Positions 16,345 to 24,515 of a stretch of DNA of 46,805 nt are shown here, in pieces; the stretch's first letter is position 1, and the number at the start of each line of letters is the position of its first letter. The position numbers were made by a program, and so were the translations under genes. Below the pieces are notes generated by a model. It did not search any database and had not been told where the DNA came from. It worked only from the letters and a program-made list of their open reading frames with translations. The DNA lies in contig CAKZOC010000266.1 in assembly GCA_937136025.1 (NCBI GenBank), positions 1 through 46,805 of the forward strand. Reading direction: 5' to 3'. This DNA comes from an uncultured Bacteroidota bacterium (GTDB lineage: Bacteria; Bacteroidota; Bacteroidia; Flavobacteriales; Flavobacteriaceae).

Positions 16345-17979
16345 ATGCGACTCCGTTATTTAATGTTCCTTCTGATTCTGGGGGCCTGTAGCCCGACCGA
16401 AACCTTTGATGTAATTGTGCGGGGTGGCACCGTATTGGATGGCAGTGGCAGTCAGGGATATGAGGCAGACCTGGGGATTCGTGCAGACACTATAGCCTTT
16501 ATCGGTGATTTATCTGAGGCTCAATCCGCCGTTGAAATCGACGCCACAGGAAAACAAGTGGCCCCCGGATTCATCAACATGCTCAGTTGGGCCAATGTGT
16601 CCCTCCTGGTAGACGGCCGATCCCAGAGCGATATCCGACAGGGCGTAACCCTGGAAGTTATGGGAGAGGGACGCTCCATGGGGCCTCTGAATGCGGTTAT
16701 GAAAAAAAACATGGAGGAAGGACAACAGGATTATTCCTATCCGGTGGCATGGACCACCCTGGGAGGGTATTTGGAATATCTCGAAGAAAAAGGCGTTTCC
16801 ACCAACTTCACCTCCTTTGTCGGCAACGGTACCGTCAGGGAATACGTCATGGGTTATGAGAACAGACCTCCTTCTGCAGCCGAACTGGAGCAGATGAAAG
16901 AATTGGTGCGGGAAGCTATGGAAGAGGGAGCTGTAGGATTGTCGACCTCCCTGCTCTATGTCCCCAGCGGGCATGCCAGTACCGAAGAAATTACAGCGCT
17001 TGCCAAAGTGGCGTCCGAGTACGAAGGAATGTATATTTCCCATATTCGAAATGAGGAAGACAGTCTTTTATATGCCATTCGGGAGTTAATCGATATTGCA
17101 GAAGGGGCGAAGATTCGCAGTGAAGTATATCACTTTAAAGCCTCAGGCCAGGATAACTGGGACCTTCTGGACAGTGCCATCACCCTGATTGAGCATGCCC
17201 GGGCGCGGGGCGTTGAAGTGACTACGGATATGTATATGTACAATGCGAGTTCCACAGGGCTCAATGTGTTACTCCCACCCTGGGCCAGGGAGGGCGGGCA
17301 TGACCAGACCATGGCCTACATCTCCGATCCGAAAAAAAAGGAACGGATGATCCGGGAAGTCAATTTCCACGTTCCTCCTGAAAAAATACTCCTGGTCGGT
17401 TTTAAGAATAAAGATCTTCGGAATCTCATCGGGAAAACACTGGATGAAGTAGCCCGGCAACGTGGAATTTCACCCGCAGAAGCCATAGCTGATTTGATTT
17501 TTGAGGACGATAGCCGCATACAGGTGGTCTATTTCTCGATGAGCGAAGACAATATTAAAAAGAAACTAGCCCTGCCCTATATGGCGATATGTTCGGATGC
17601 TGGTTCCTATACCAATGAAGGAGTCTTTCTCGAACAAAGTACCCATCCGAGGGCGTATGGATCCTTCGCCCGGCTTCTCTCACATTTCGTACGGGAAGAG
17701 AAAGTGATTTCACTTGAGGAAGCGATCCGAAGACTGACCTCCCTCCCCGCCAAAAACCTGCAACTCAAACGAAGAGGAGCCCTCAAAACGGGTTATTTTG
17801 GGGACGTCGTGGTATTTGATGCCTCAAAAATTCAGGATCACGCCACTTTTGAGGACCCGCATCAATACGCAACGGGGGTGGAACATGTTCTGGTCAACGG
17901 GATACAGGTGATCGCCAACGGGACGCATACAGGAGCCACTCCCGGAAGGTTTGTTAAAGGTCCCGGTTATAAGTTCTAA
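16345..17979 (+). CDS. N-acyl-D-amino-acid deacylase family lipoprotein, divergent metal site
   Basis: The 544-residue amidohydrolase-fold protein has a lipoprotein leader ending in LGAC (Cys15). D-aminoacylases release D-amino acids from N-acyl forms using zinc. Family blocks present are DVIVRGGTVLDGSG, GVTLEVMGEG, SHIRNEEDSL, EVYHFKASG and CSDAGSY. However, the usual PGFIDxHxH metal motif reads PGFINMLSWAN here (residues ~74-84), so both His positions are Leu80 and Trp82. The protein may use fewer metals, as some family members do, or have changed activity. It is exported and alone, with a plausible promoter of its own. Confidence 0.85.
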   Translation: MRLRYLMFLLILGACSPTETFDVIVRGGTVLDGSGSQGYEADLGIRADTIAFIGDLSEAQSAVEIDATGKQVAPGFINMLSWANVSLLVDGRSQSDIRQGVTLEVMGEGRSMGPLNAVMKKNMEEGQQDYSYPVAWTTLGGYLEYLEEKGVSTNFTSFVGNGTVREYVMGYENRPPSAAELEQMKELVREAMEEGAVGLSTSLLYVPSGHASTEEITALAKVASEYEGMYISHIRNEEDSLLYAIRELIDIAEGAKIRSEVYHFKASGQDNWDLLDSAITLIEHARARGVEVTTDMYMYNASSTGLNVLLPPWAREGGHDQTMAYISDPKKKERMIREVNFHVPPEKILLVGFKNKDLRNLIGKTLDEVARQRGISPAEAIADLIFEDDSRIQVVYFSMSEDNIKKKLALPYMAICSDAGSYTNEGVFLEQSTHPRAYGSFARLLSHFVREEKVISLEEAIRRLTSLPAKNLQLKRRGALKTGYFGDVVVFDASKIQDHATFEDPHQYATGVEHVLVNGIQVIANGTHTGATPGRFVKGPGYKF

Positions 17980-18060
17980 CCCTTACGGGCTTCGCGCCCA
18001 AAGACATTCAGGAAAAAGACCCTTGGAACACACCATTTGAGGCCGTAGATGGATAAGGGT

Positions 18061-18096
18061 ATAAAAAAACCGTCCTGACAGCACATCAGGACGGTT
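18061..18096 (-). terminator. Rho-independent terminator after the DUF2853 gene
   Basis: AACCGTCCTGA (18068-18078) and TCAGGACGGTT (18086-18096) form a perfect 11-bp stem with a 7-nt loop. On the minus strand it is followed by a run of T's, as expected for the DUF2853 gene ending at 18120. It may also stop plus-strand transcription from the D-aminoacylase-like gene. Confidence 0.88.
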
Positions 18097-18119
18097 ACTT
18101 CTTCTTAAAAGAAACTATC

Positions 18120-18452
18120 TCATTTCAGTTCATCCTGTACCAGATAGTAAAAAGCAGAACGGCTTTTTTGGTGAATTCCGGACATCTTATCGGCTACGGC
18201 ATTGATCGCAGCCATCCCTTTATCCTTATCTGATATTCCCATTGTCTTTTCCACGAAATTCCGTCTTACCGTTTCAAGTTCAGACGCATCACTCGTGGCC
18301 ACCAGGGTGGCATCGAGATTATCGACCATAGATTTAAGGCGATTTACCAGTTCATCAAGGCGCCCATGATCCAAAGAATCAACCCCGCAGTCATTCAGTT
18401 GTTTCATGGCAATGCTTTTTAATTCTGCCAGTTTTTCTGAAGTGTCACTCAT
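18120..18452 (-). CDS. DUF2853 family protein
   Basis: The protein is a 110-residue, all-helical cytosolic protein. The C-terminal half matches what I recall of DUF2853: SDASELETVRRNFVEKTMGI, a run of small helices, then KSRSAFYYLVQDEL. No catalytic motif is apparent, and the family has no known function. The gene is monocistronic: a strong terminator follows it and a divergent SGNH hydrolase gene lies 160 bp upstream. Confidence 0.75.
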   Translation of the reverse strand: MSDTSEKLAELKSIAMKQLNDCGVDSLDHGRLDELVNRLKSMVDNLDATLVATSDASELETVRRNFVEKTMGISDKDKGMAAINAVADKMSGIHQKSRSAFYYLVQDELK

Positions 18453-18549
18453 ATCTCTTCGTATTTAAATTTCAAATTGATGTACAGGCTCGAGCCAGGG
18501 TCGGCTGGAAAGGGTTATCAAAATACTGAATTAATCATAAAAAAACTGC

Positions 18550-18563
18550 TAAATTCGAATTTA
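18550..18563. promoter_or_regulatory. Perfect 14-bp palindrome in a divergent intergenic region
   Basis: TAAATTCGAATTTA is self-complementary. It lies between the divergent DUF2853 and SGNH genes, about 50 bp before the latter. It contains TAAATTCG, one base off the -7 consensus, so it could be an operator or an AT-rich promoter element. Confidence 0.3.
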
Positions 18564-18613
18564 ATAGCCGGAGGGTTTGGCAGTTTGAATCCCCGGATCT
18601 GAACCCGAAGTGA

Positions 18614-19336
18614 ATGTGCACCATCCTATCCCCTTCTGCGACGCTCAAAGGGCCGAAGCAAACAACGGTCCATAAATCCAAGTCTTTCAGACTGCTGCTG
18701 CTCTGTCTTTTTTTTACGGGAACAGCTGTACTGTGGAGTCAGGACCCACTTCGTTTTCAAGAAGAAATTCAAACGCTGAAACACAAAACCGACAGCCTGT
18801 GGAATGGACAAAAGGGAACAGTGCTTTTTACCGGGAGTTCCAGCATTCGTATGTGGGAAGATCTGCATCGGCGGTTTCCCCGGCAGAATATCCTCAATAC
18901 GGGTTTTGGGGGATCTCAGGCTTCTGACTTGTTGTATTACCTGGAACCCCTCGTTTTAGCCTATCAACCCAAAAAGGTGTTTATTTATGAAGGGGATAAT
19001 GACCTGGCGGAAGGAAAAAGAGTGGGACAAGTCCTGAAAGTACTCGAGCAGATATCCGAGAGAATCCGGAAGGACTATCCGGATGTTTCTATCGTTCTGA
19101 TTTCGGCAAAACCGAGCATCAGTCGCTGGGGCCTTCGGGGAAAATACAAACGGTTAAACAAGAAACTTCAGCGCTGGGCCAGCCGCCATGCCCATCTGGA
19201 TTTTGCAGATGTCTGGAACCCGATGCTAACCGATAAAAAACTAAACACGTCTCTTTTTATAGCTGACGGGCTTCACATGAACACTTCCGGATACGATATC
19301 TGGGAAGATGCCCTGAAGCCTTTTATCACCCCATAA
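18614..19336 (+). CDS. Secreted SGNH/GDSL-type hydrolase
   Basis: The 240-residue protein has a hydrophobic export signal at residues ~25-42 (SFRLLLLCLFFTG, cleavage near LWSQ), preceded by an unusually long N-terminal region from the ATG at 18614. The SGNH blocks are FTGSSSIRMW (nucleophile Ser), NTGFGGSQ, YEGDNDL and DGLHMN (Asp/His). This is the PAF-acetylhydrolase-like subgroup that often removes acetyl groups from carbohydrates. The GH20 hexosaminidase gene follows after 13 bp, so joint action on acetylated amino sugars is plausible. Confidence 0.85.
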   Translation: MCTILSPSATLKGPKQTTVHKSKSFRLLLLCLFFTGTAVLWSQDPLRFQEEIQTLKHKTDSLWNGQKGTVLFTGSSSIRMWEDLHRRFPRQNILNTGFGGSQASDLLYYLEPLVLAYQPKKVFIYEGDNDLAEGKRVGQVLKVLEQISERIRKDYPDVSIVLISAKPSISRWGLRGKYKRLNKKLQRWASRHAHLDFADVWNPMLTDKKLNTSLFIADGLHMNTSGYDIWEDALKPFITP

Positions 19337-19349
19337 AACTTTTATTTCA

Positions 19350-20984
19350 ATGCGTATGTTGTCCCGAAAAATATCAAATTTTTCAACTTTCCTCCTCGTT
19401 ATTCTGGCCTTAGGATTCCTTTTGGGATGCTCAGAGGGCCCAAAACTCCCTCAACTCGTTTTACCTGAAACGGATCTCGCAGCCACGGCGCTGATTCCAA
19501 AACCGGTTCAGGTGGTCAACGGGCCCGATGCTTTCCCTCTTGATCGCTATACCGCCATATTTACCGAAACCGAAAGGGATGCCTTTACCGGAGTAGGCGA
19601 ATTCCTCTCGGGGGAAATTCGAAAAACCCAAAAAATTACAATTCCTGTAAATCCGGATTCCAGTAAAGACGTATTCCGGGGCATCTACCTGAGACAAACC
19701 CCTGGAATGGAACAAGAGCAGTATAATTTGCAGATTTCATCCGATAGTATCCTGCTTCGTGCGGCCACGGCAGAAGGTGCGTTCCGTGGGGCGCAAACAC
19801 TCCGGCAACTCCTTCCTGAAACCTCAAATGACACCCTGGCGGAGTACCCGGTTTGGGTCATTCCGGGAGGAAGCATCCAGGATAAACCTGCCTTCGAATA
19901 TCGGGGCAGTATGCTGGATGTTGCCCGTCATTTCTTCGACATTGAAGATGTGAAGAAATACCTCGATGTCATGGCTTATTATAAAATGAATTATCTGCAT
20001 TTACATCTCACCGATGACCAGGGCTGGCGTATTGAAATTACTTCCTGGCCCAAACTCACCCAGATAGGGGGTCAAACGGAGGTTGGAGGTGAAGCCGGTG
20101 GGTATTACACCCAGGAAGCCTACAAAGAGCTGGTTGCCTATGCCGGTGATCGCTACATCACCCTAGTTCCTGAAGTGGATATGCCCGGGCACACCAATGC
20201 GGCATCCGTTTCCTATCCTTTTCTAAACGGGAACGGAAAAACCCCGAAGCCCTATACCGGAATGCGGGTGGGCTTTAGTACCCTGGATACGAGAAAAGAC
20301 ACCGTTTATCAATTCATTGACGATGTAGTCCGCGAGATTTCGGCCTTGAGCCCCGGACCATATTTTCATATCGGGGGAGATGAAAGTCATGCCACCCAAA
20401 AAGCGGATTATGAATATTTTATAAAGCGAGTGGTCCCTATTGTCCGCAAATATGGCAAAATACCCATAGGCTGGGATGAGGTGGGTACGGTTTCCCTGGA
20501 TGCGGATGTGGTCGCCCAAATCTGGCAGGATAAAGGAAATGAAGTGCACGCGGTAGAACAAGGAATGAAAATACTGATGTCCCCGGCTAAGAAAGCCTAT
20601 CTCGATATGTCTTACGACAGCATTTCAAAATTCGGACTGCATTGGGCCGCTTACATCCCCGTAGATAGTGCGTATACGTGGTCGCCGGAAACGTATTCCA
20701 ATAAAATCCCGAGGGCGGCCATCCTGGGCGTGGAAGCCCCCTTGTGGTCAGAAACTATAAGTACTATAGCGGAGTTGGAATACCTGGCTTTTCCGCGCCT
20801 GCTGGGTATTGCTGAGTTAGGCTGGACACCATCGGGTGAGCGATCCTGGGAGGATTACAAATTGCGCTTGATTCGGCAAACACCCTATTTTAAAAGGCTG
20901 GACATTCAATTTTACCCTTCTCAGCGCGTGCCCTGGATGGAAGCAGATTCCCTCCTGCCCTGGTATAACAATCGCACCAAATAA
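19350..20984 (+). CDS. Beta-N-acetylhexosaminidase, GH20, lipoprotein
   Basis: GH20 enzymes remove terminal beta-N-acetylglucosamine or galactosamine by substrate-assisted catalysis. The leader ends in LLGC, so the enzyme is a lipoprotein. An N-terminal GH20b domain (residues ~45-175) is followed by the barrel. The barrel shows YRGSMLDVARHFF, LHLHLTDDQGWRIEI, VPEVDMPGHTNAA, the catalytic Asp-Glu in HIGGDESH, and the substrate-binding WDE of IGWDEVG. At 544 residues it is full length. It forms a likely two-gene unit with the preceding SGNH hydrolase. Chitin, glycoprotein glycans or peptidoglycan are candidate substrates. Confidence 0.94.
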   Translation: MRMLSRKISNFSTFLLVILALGFLLGCSEGPKLPQLVLPETDLAATALIPKPVQVVNGPDAFPLDRYTAIFTETERDAFTGVGEFLSGEIRKTQKITIPVNPDSSKDVFRGIYLRQTPGMEQEQYNLQISSDSILLRAATAEGAFRGAQTLRQLLPETSNDTLAEYPVWVIPGGSIQDKPAFEYRGSMLDVARHFFDIEDVKKYLDVMAYYKMNYLHLHLTDDQGWRIEITSWPKLTQIGGQTEVGGEAGGYYTQEAYKELVAYAGDRYITLVPEVDMPGHTNAASVSYPFLNGNGKTPKPYTGMRVGFSTLDTRKDTVYQFIDDVVREISALSPGPYFHIGGDESHATQKADYEYFIKRVVPIVRKYGKIPIGWDEVGTVSLDADVVAQIWQDKGNEVHAVEQGMKILMSPAKKAYLDMSYDSISKFGLHWAAYIPVDSAYTWSPETYSNKIPRAAILGVEAPLWSETISTIAELEYLAFPRLLGIAELGWTPSGERSWEDYKLRLIRQTPYFKRLDIQFYPSQRVPWMEADSLLPWYNNRTK

Positions 20985-21084
20985 ACGGGTTTAACCATAT
21001 CCTTCCAGAAGCGGTATGCCTCGAAATTCCAAAGCTGTTGCGGCCCTGAATGCAAGGTAATTGGAAACGAAGTCTCTGTGCGGT

Positions 21085-21588
21085 TTATTCCTTCGGAGTC
21101 TCGTCCGCTGCAGGAGTCTCGTCCGCTGTAGGAGTCTCGTCCGCTGCAGGAGTCTCGTCCACTGCAGGAGTCTCGTCCACATCCGAAGTAGCGTCCGGGT
21201 CGGAGAAATCCGCGAGATCGTGCTCCACGAGCAGATTATACCACTGGATGACCTTTTTAATGTCGCTGGGGTAGACCCGGTCTTCGTCATAATCCGGCAG
21301 GACTTCAAAGAAGTATTCTTCAAGGGCCAATTTATCGGCTTTCGGGGCAACCGAGGTTTTCCCTCCCTTTTCTTTTTCTGAAATTTTCTGAAAAACCTCC
21401 CTCAGAGGAAGCTCCTCTTCCAAAGTATAAATGGCTATTTCGGAGAGCACACTGATATTGTTGGCAATGGGTACGGAAATCTTCTTCCCATCGATCAGGG
21501 CCTGAGCTACCAAACCTGTCCGGGTTTGTGTGATCAGCCGATATAAACCCGGCTTACCTCCAATGGATAATATTTTATTTAAACTCAT
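21085..21588 (-). CDS. DUF5606-type protein with acidic repeat tail
   Basis: The 167-residue cytosolic protein begins MSLNKILSIGGKPGLYRLITQTRTGLVAQ, typical of a small Bacteroidetes-specific family usually labelled DUF5606. Residues ~1-70 look like a beta-barrel module and residues ~88-135 are helical (DIKKVIQWYNLLVEHDL). The C-terminus (~138-167) is a tandem DETPAA repeat, acidic and Pro-rich, encoded by an 18-bp repeat. The peptide deformylase and ruvX genes lie upstream in the same direction. Function is unknown. Confidence 0.78.
   Translation of the reverse strand: MSLNKILSIGGKPGLYRLITQTRTGLVAQALIDGKKISVPIANNISVLSEIAIYTLEEELPLREVFQKISEKEKGGKTSVAPKADKLALEEYFFEVLPDYDEDRVYPSDIKKVIQWYNLLVEHDLADFSDPDATSDVDETPAVDETPAADETPTADETPAADETPKE
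21096..21185. repeat. 18-bp tandem repeat, about five copies
   Basis: The unit gagtctcgtccgctgcag is repeated at 21096, 21114, 21132, 21150 and, degenerately, 21168. It is in frame with the DUF5606 gene and encodes six-residue units of DETPAA type, so copy-number change would not shift the frame. Confidence 0.9.
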
Positions 21589-21678
21589 ATCAAAAATTGC
21601 AGCTGCAAATATGGGAATTTCCTTTAAATGGATGAACGCCTTCTTTACGTGAATCCAAAATATATACTCCTCCGGGGT

Positions 21679-22269
21679 TTACCTGGCTTTTTTCTGGGCC
21701 GGAAATCTCATTTTATAATCTACGGCGATCTTACCCCTGGAGATATTGGCGAGCTTACCTTTGAGTAAACGGCGTTTGAGCGATGAAATCTTATCGGTAA
21801 ACAAAACGCCTTCTATATGGTCGTATTCATGTTGGATCACCCGGGCGAGCAGCCCGTCAAAAGTTTCGGTATGAGGCTTAAAGTCAGTATCCAGATAGGT
21901 TACCTGAATCTCGGGGTGGCGGTTGACATCTTCCCGGATATCAGGAATGCTCAGGCATCCTTCATTAAAAGACCATTTGGAGCCTGATTCCGATTCTATC
22001 TTTGCATTGATAAAGACTCTTTTAAATCCGCTGAGGATATGACGCTCCTCAGGAGATAATTCTTCATCTTCTGCAAAGGGACTCGTATCCACTAAAAACA
22101 AGCGTATCGCTTTCCCGATCTGCGGGGCCGCCAGGCCTACTCCATTGGCCTTGTACATGGTCTCCCACATATTGGCGATTAGGCTATCCAATTCCGGATA
22201 ATTCGAATCGATATCGGTACACATTTTTCGCAATACCGGATCGCCATAAGCTACGATAGGTAAAATCAT
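21679..22269 (-). CDS. def: Peptide deformylase
   Basis: Def removes the formyl group from the initiator methionine of new proteins. All three signature motifs are present in 196 residues: GVGLAAPQIG, EGCLSIPD (metal-binding Cys) and QHEYDHIEG (HExxH with catalytic Glu). The length and the C-terminal extension fit Bacteroidetes type I enzymes. It overlaps the upstream ruvX gene by four bases, so the two are translationally coupled, a common pairing in this group. Confidence 0.97.
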   Translation of the reverse strand: MILPIVAYGDPVLRKMCTDIDSNYPELDSLIANMWETMYKANGVGLAAPQIGKAIRLFLVDTSPFAEDEELSPEERHILSGFKRVFINAKIESESGSKWSFNEGCLSIPDIREDVNRHPEIQVTYLDTDFKPHTETFDGLLARVIQHEYDHIEGVLFTDKISSLKRRLLKGKLANISRGKIAVDYKMRFPAQKKAR

Positions 22270-22682
22270 GGGGTTTTCCTGCTTAAATATGATTGTAATA
22301 TAAGGGTAGCGCTTATCTGGTCCAGCGTCTCCTTTTGTCTTCTTTTTTTCTTCTTCATCCCGCCTTCAACCATGGCGCGCAGGGCCATTTTTGAAGTAAA
22401 CCGCTCATCCTCCCTGGAAACAGGTAGTTGCGGATACCTTTTGTTCAATTCTTTTAGGAATTTCCCGATAGCACCTTCCACCGCAGAAGGCGTATTATCC
22501 ATTTGCCTGGGTTCTCCCACTACAATGCGTTCCACATCTTCTTGCCCCAGGTATTGCTCTAAAAAGTCCCATAGATCCTCAGTGGCCACCGTAGTGAGTC
22601 CTGAAGCGATCAGTTGGAACGGATCCGTGATCGCCACGCCAGTTCTTTTTGTTCCGTAATCCAATGCGAGAATTCGTGCCAC
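22266..22682 (-). CDS. ruvX: RuvX/YqgF RNase H-fold nuclease
   Basis: The 138-residue YqgF-family protein begins ARILALDYGTKRTGVAITDP, with the first catalytic Asp in strand 1. It continues with VVGEPRQMDNTPSAVE, the DERFTSKMA block and a C-terminal DQISATLILQSYL with the last acidic residue. It acts as a putative Holliday junction resolvase and in 16S rRNA 5'-end maturation. The gene is first in a two-gene unit with def and diverges from dapD, with about 90 bp between starts. Confidence 0.93.
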   Translation of the reverse strand: MARILALDYGTKRTGVAITDPFQLIASGLTTVATEDLWDFLEQYLGQEDVERIVVGEPRQMDNTPSAVEGAIGKFLKELNKRYPQLPVSREDERFTSKMALRAMVEGGMKKKKRRQKETLDQISATLILQSYLSRKTP

Positions 22683-22729
22683 CGGTAATTTTCTGCAAAA
22701 ATAAGATATTCAAACCAAAGTGCTTAAAA

Positions 22730-22761
22730 TTCGGATAAGTATGAAGGCGTACCTATCTTTG
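22730..22761 (+). promoter_or_regulatory. Putative dapD promoter
   Basis: A perfect -7 box TATCTTTG (22754-22761) is preceded by TTCG (22730-22733), one base off TTTG, with a 20-bp spacer. It lies 13 bp before the dapD ATG, giving a very short leader. Confidence 0.55.
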
Positions 22762-22774
22762 CCAAAAACCTTTT

Positions 22775-23590
22775 ATGGACCACCTTCGTTCTGTTATTGA
22801 AGCCGCATGGGAATCGCGGGAACTCCTGAAAAATCCGGATACACGCAAGGCCATCCGGCAAGTAATAGATGCCATTGACAAAGGAGAACTCCGATGTGCG
22901 AGCCCTGATACCAACGGATGGACGATAAACGAATGGGTCAAAAAAGCCGTCGTTCTTTATTTTCCCATTCAGAAAATGGAAACCCAGGAAGTGGGTATTT
23001 TTGAATTTCACGACAAAATCCCGCTTAAAAAAGGATATGAGGCCCGGGGCATTCGGGTAGTTCCTCATGCCGTTGCGCGGCATGGGGCATATATCGCCCC
23101 AGGTACCATTCTTATGCCCAGCTATGTCAATATTGGAGCCTATGTGGATGAAGGGACTATGGTCGATACCTGGGCCACTGTGGGGAGTTGTGCGCAAATT
23201 GGTAAAAACGTGCACTTAAGCGGCGGTGTGGGTATCGGAGGCGTACTCGAACCCCTGCAGGCCTCTCCCGTGATCATTGAGGATAATGCCTTTATCGGCA
23301 GCCGGTCCATAGTCGTTGAAGGGGTCCGGGTTGAAAAAGAAGCTGTTTTGGGGGCAAATGTTGTCCTTACGGCCTCTACGCGAATTATCGACGTAAGTGG
23401 TGACACCCCTGTTGAATTCAAAGGCCGTATTCCGGCGCGGTCTGTAGTCATACCCGGAAGCTATACCAAGCAGTTTCCCGCCGGAGAATACCAGGTATCC
23501 TGCGCATTGATTATAGGGAAACGCAAAGAGAGTACGGATAAAAAAACCTCCCTGAATGATGCGCTCAGAACCTATAGCGTATCCGTCTGA
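22775..23590 (+). CDS. dapD: Tetrahydrodipicolinate N-succinyltransferase
   Basis: DapD transfers succinate to tetrahydrodipicolinate in the succinylase branch of diaminopimelate and lysine synthesis. The 271-residue protein has an N-terminal helical domain, then a left-handed beta-helix of hexapeptide repeats (IAPGTILMPSYVNIGAYVDEG, and GGVLEPLQASPVIIEDNAFIGS). It ends with the family's GSYTKQF and CALIIGKR blocks. A good promoter lies directly upstream and a small hairpin downstream. LysA, the last enzyme of the pathway, is encoded at 41475-42716 and not linked in an operon. Confidence 0.95.
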   Translation: MDHLRSVIEAAWESRELLKNPDTRKAIRQVIDAIDKGELRCASPDTNGWTINEWVKKAVVLYFPIQKMETQEVGIFEFHDKIPLKKGYEARGIRVVPHAVARHGAYIAPGTILMPSYVNIGAYVDEGTMVDTWATVGSCAQIGKNVHLSGGVGIGGVLEPLQASPVIIEDNAFIGSRSIVVEGVRVEKEAVLGANVVLTASTRIIDVSGDTPVEFKGRIPARSVVIPGSYTKQFPAGEYQVSCALIIGKRKESTDKKTSLNDALRTYSVSV

Positions 23591-23609
23591 CTTTCAATTT
23601 AATCCTATC

Positions 23610-23626
23610 GCTTCATCGCATGAAGC
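23610..23626 (+). terminator. Small hairpin after dapD
   Basis: GCTTCAT-cgc-ATGAAGC is a perfect 7-bp stem 20 bp after the dapD stop, followed only by TTCCC. It is a possible weak terminator. Confidence 0.35.
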
Positions 23627-23717
23627 TTCCCAGCAGGAGGTAAGCCAAATCTGGCAATTACAATTTTTTAATCGTTTCTTTGTTATTACAATAAGGCCGT
23701 TTATCAAGCCGTATTAA

Positions 23718-24515
23718 ATGCAACCAGCAACCAAAAATAAACTCACTGCCCTAGTCATTACCTACAATGAAATGGGATACATCGAACGCTGTATCGATTC
23801 AGTGCGCTTTGCCGATGAGATTATCGTAGTAGACTCGTACAGTACGGACGGTACTTATGAGTTCCTGCAAAAGGATCCGGATGTTTCTGTCTTCCGGCAT
23901 CCCTTTGAAAATTTTACCCGACAAAAAACGGTGGCCCTGCAAAAGGCTTCCCACGATTGGGTCCTTTTTCTGGATGCGGATGAGGTGGTTACGCCCGAAT
24001 TAGAACAGGAAATCAGCACAACCATCGATTCAGAAACGCCCCATACGGCCTTCTGGTGTTACCGTAAATTTATGTTTAAACAAGCCCCGCTGCACTTTAG
24101 CGGCTGGCAAACCGATAAAAATTACAGGCTTTTCCGAAAAAGTTCTGCCCATTTTTCAGATTGCAAACTCGTGCATGAAACCCTCGAGGTGAGCGGCAGC
24201 TCTGGAATCCTGGATAATAAACTCATTCATTACTGTTATAAGGATTATACAGATTACAGAAAAAAAATGTTACACTATGGCCGCTTAAAGGCCAAGGAAG
24301 ATTTTTACAAAGAAAAGGGGTTTAGTTATCTGCTGATGGGAATCAAACCCGCTTGGAAATTTATTCACCACTTTGTTGTAAGACTCGGATTCCTTGATGG
24401 TAAAAAAGGAGTGACGATCTGCTATCTGAATGCCCTGGGGGTTCTGGAGCGCTATCGGGAGTTGAAAAGGCTGGAAGCTAAAAACAAGCTGACCACTTAC
24501 CTGGTGATGCCGTAG
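23718..24515 (+). CDS. Family 2 glycosyltransferase (WaaE/LpcC-like)
   Basis: The 265-residue GT-A enzyme has LTALVITYNEMGYIERCIDSV at the N-terminus, an IIVVDSYSTDGTYE nucleotide-binding block and the DxD motif in WVLFLDADEVVTPEL. It belongs to the group that adds heptose or glucose to lipopolysaccharide core or similar glycans. There is no signal peptide; the YRKKMLHYGRLKAKE segment near residue 175 suggests an amphipathic membrane-associated region. The gene is convergent with another GT2 gene and overlaps it by 19 bp. The sugar and acceptor are unknown. Confidence 0.88.
   Translation: MQPATKNKLTALVITYNEMGYIERCIDSVRFADEIIVVDSYSTDGTYEFLQKDPDVSVFRHPFENFTRQKTVALQKASHDWVLFLDADEVVTPELEQEISTTIDSETPHTAFWCYRKFMFKQAPLHFSGWQTDKNYRLFRKSSAHFSDCKLVHETLEVSGSSGILDNKLIHYCYKDYTDYRKKMLHYGRLKAKEDFYKEKGFSYLLMGIKPAWKFIHHFVVRLGFLDGKKGVTICYLNALGVLERYRELKRLEAKNKLTTYLVMP

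Noticed and set aside
21061..21381. Repetitive plus-strand frame opposite the DUF5606 tail
   Set aside because: It is the complement of the 18-bp coding repeat; the minus-strand reading has a real family domain.
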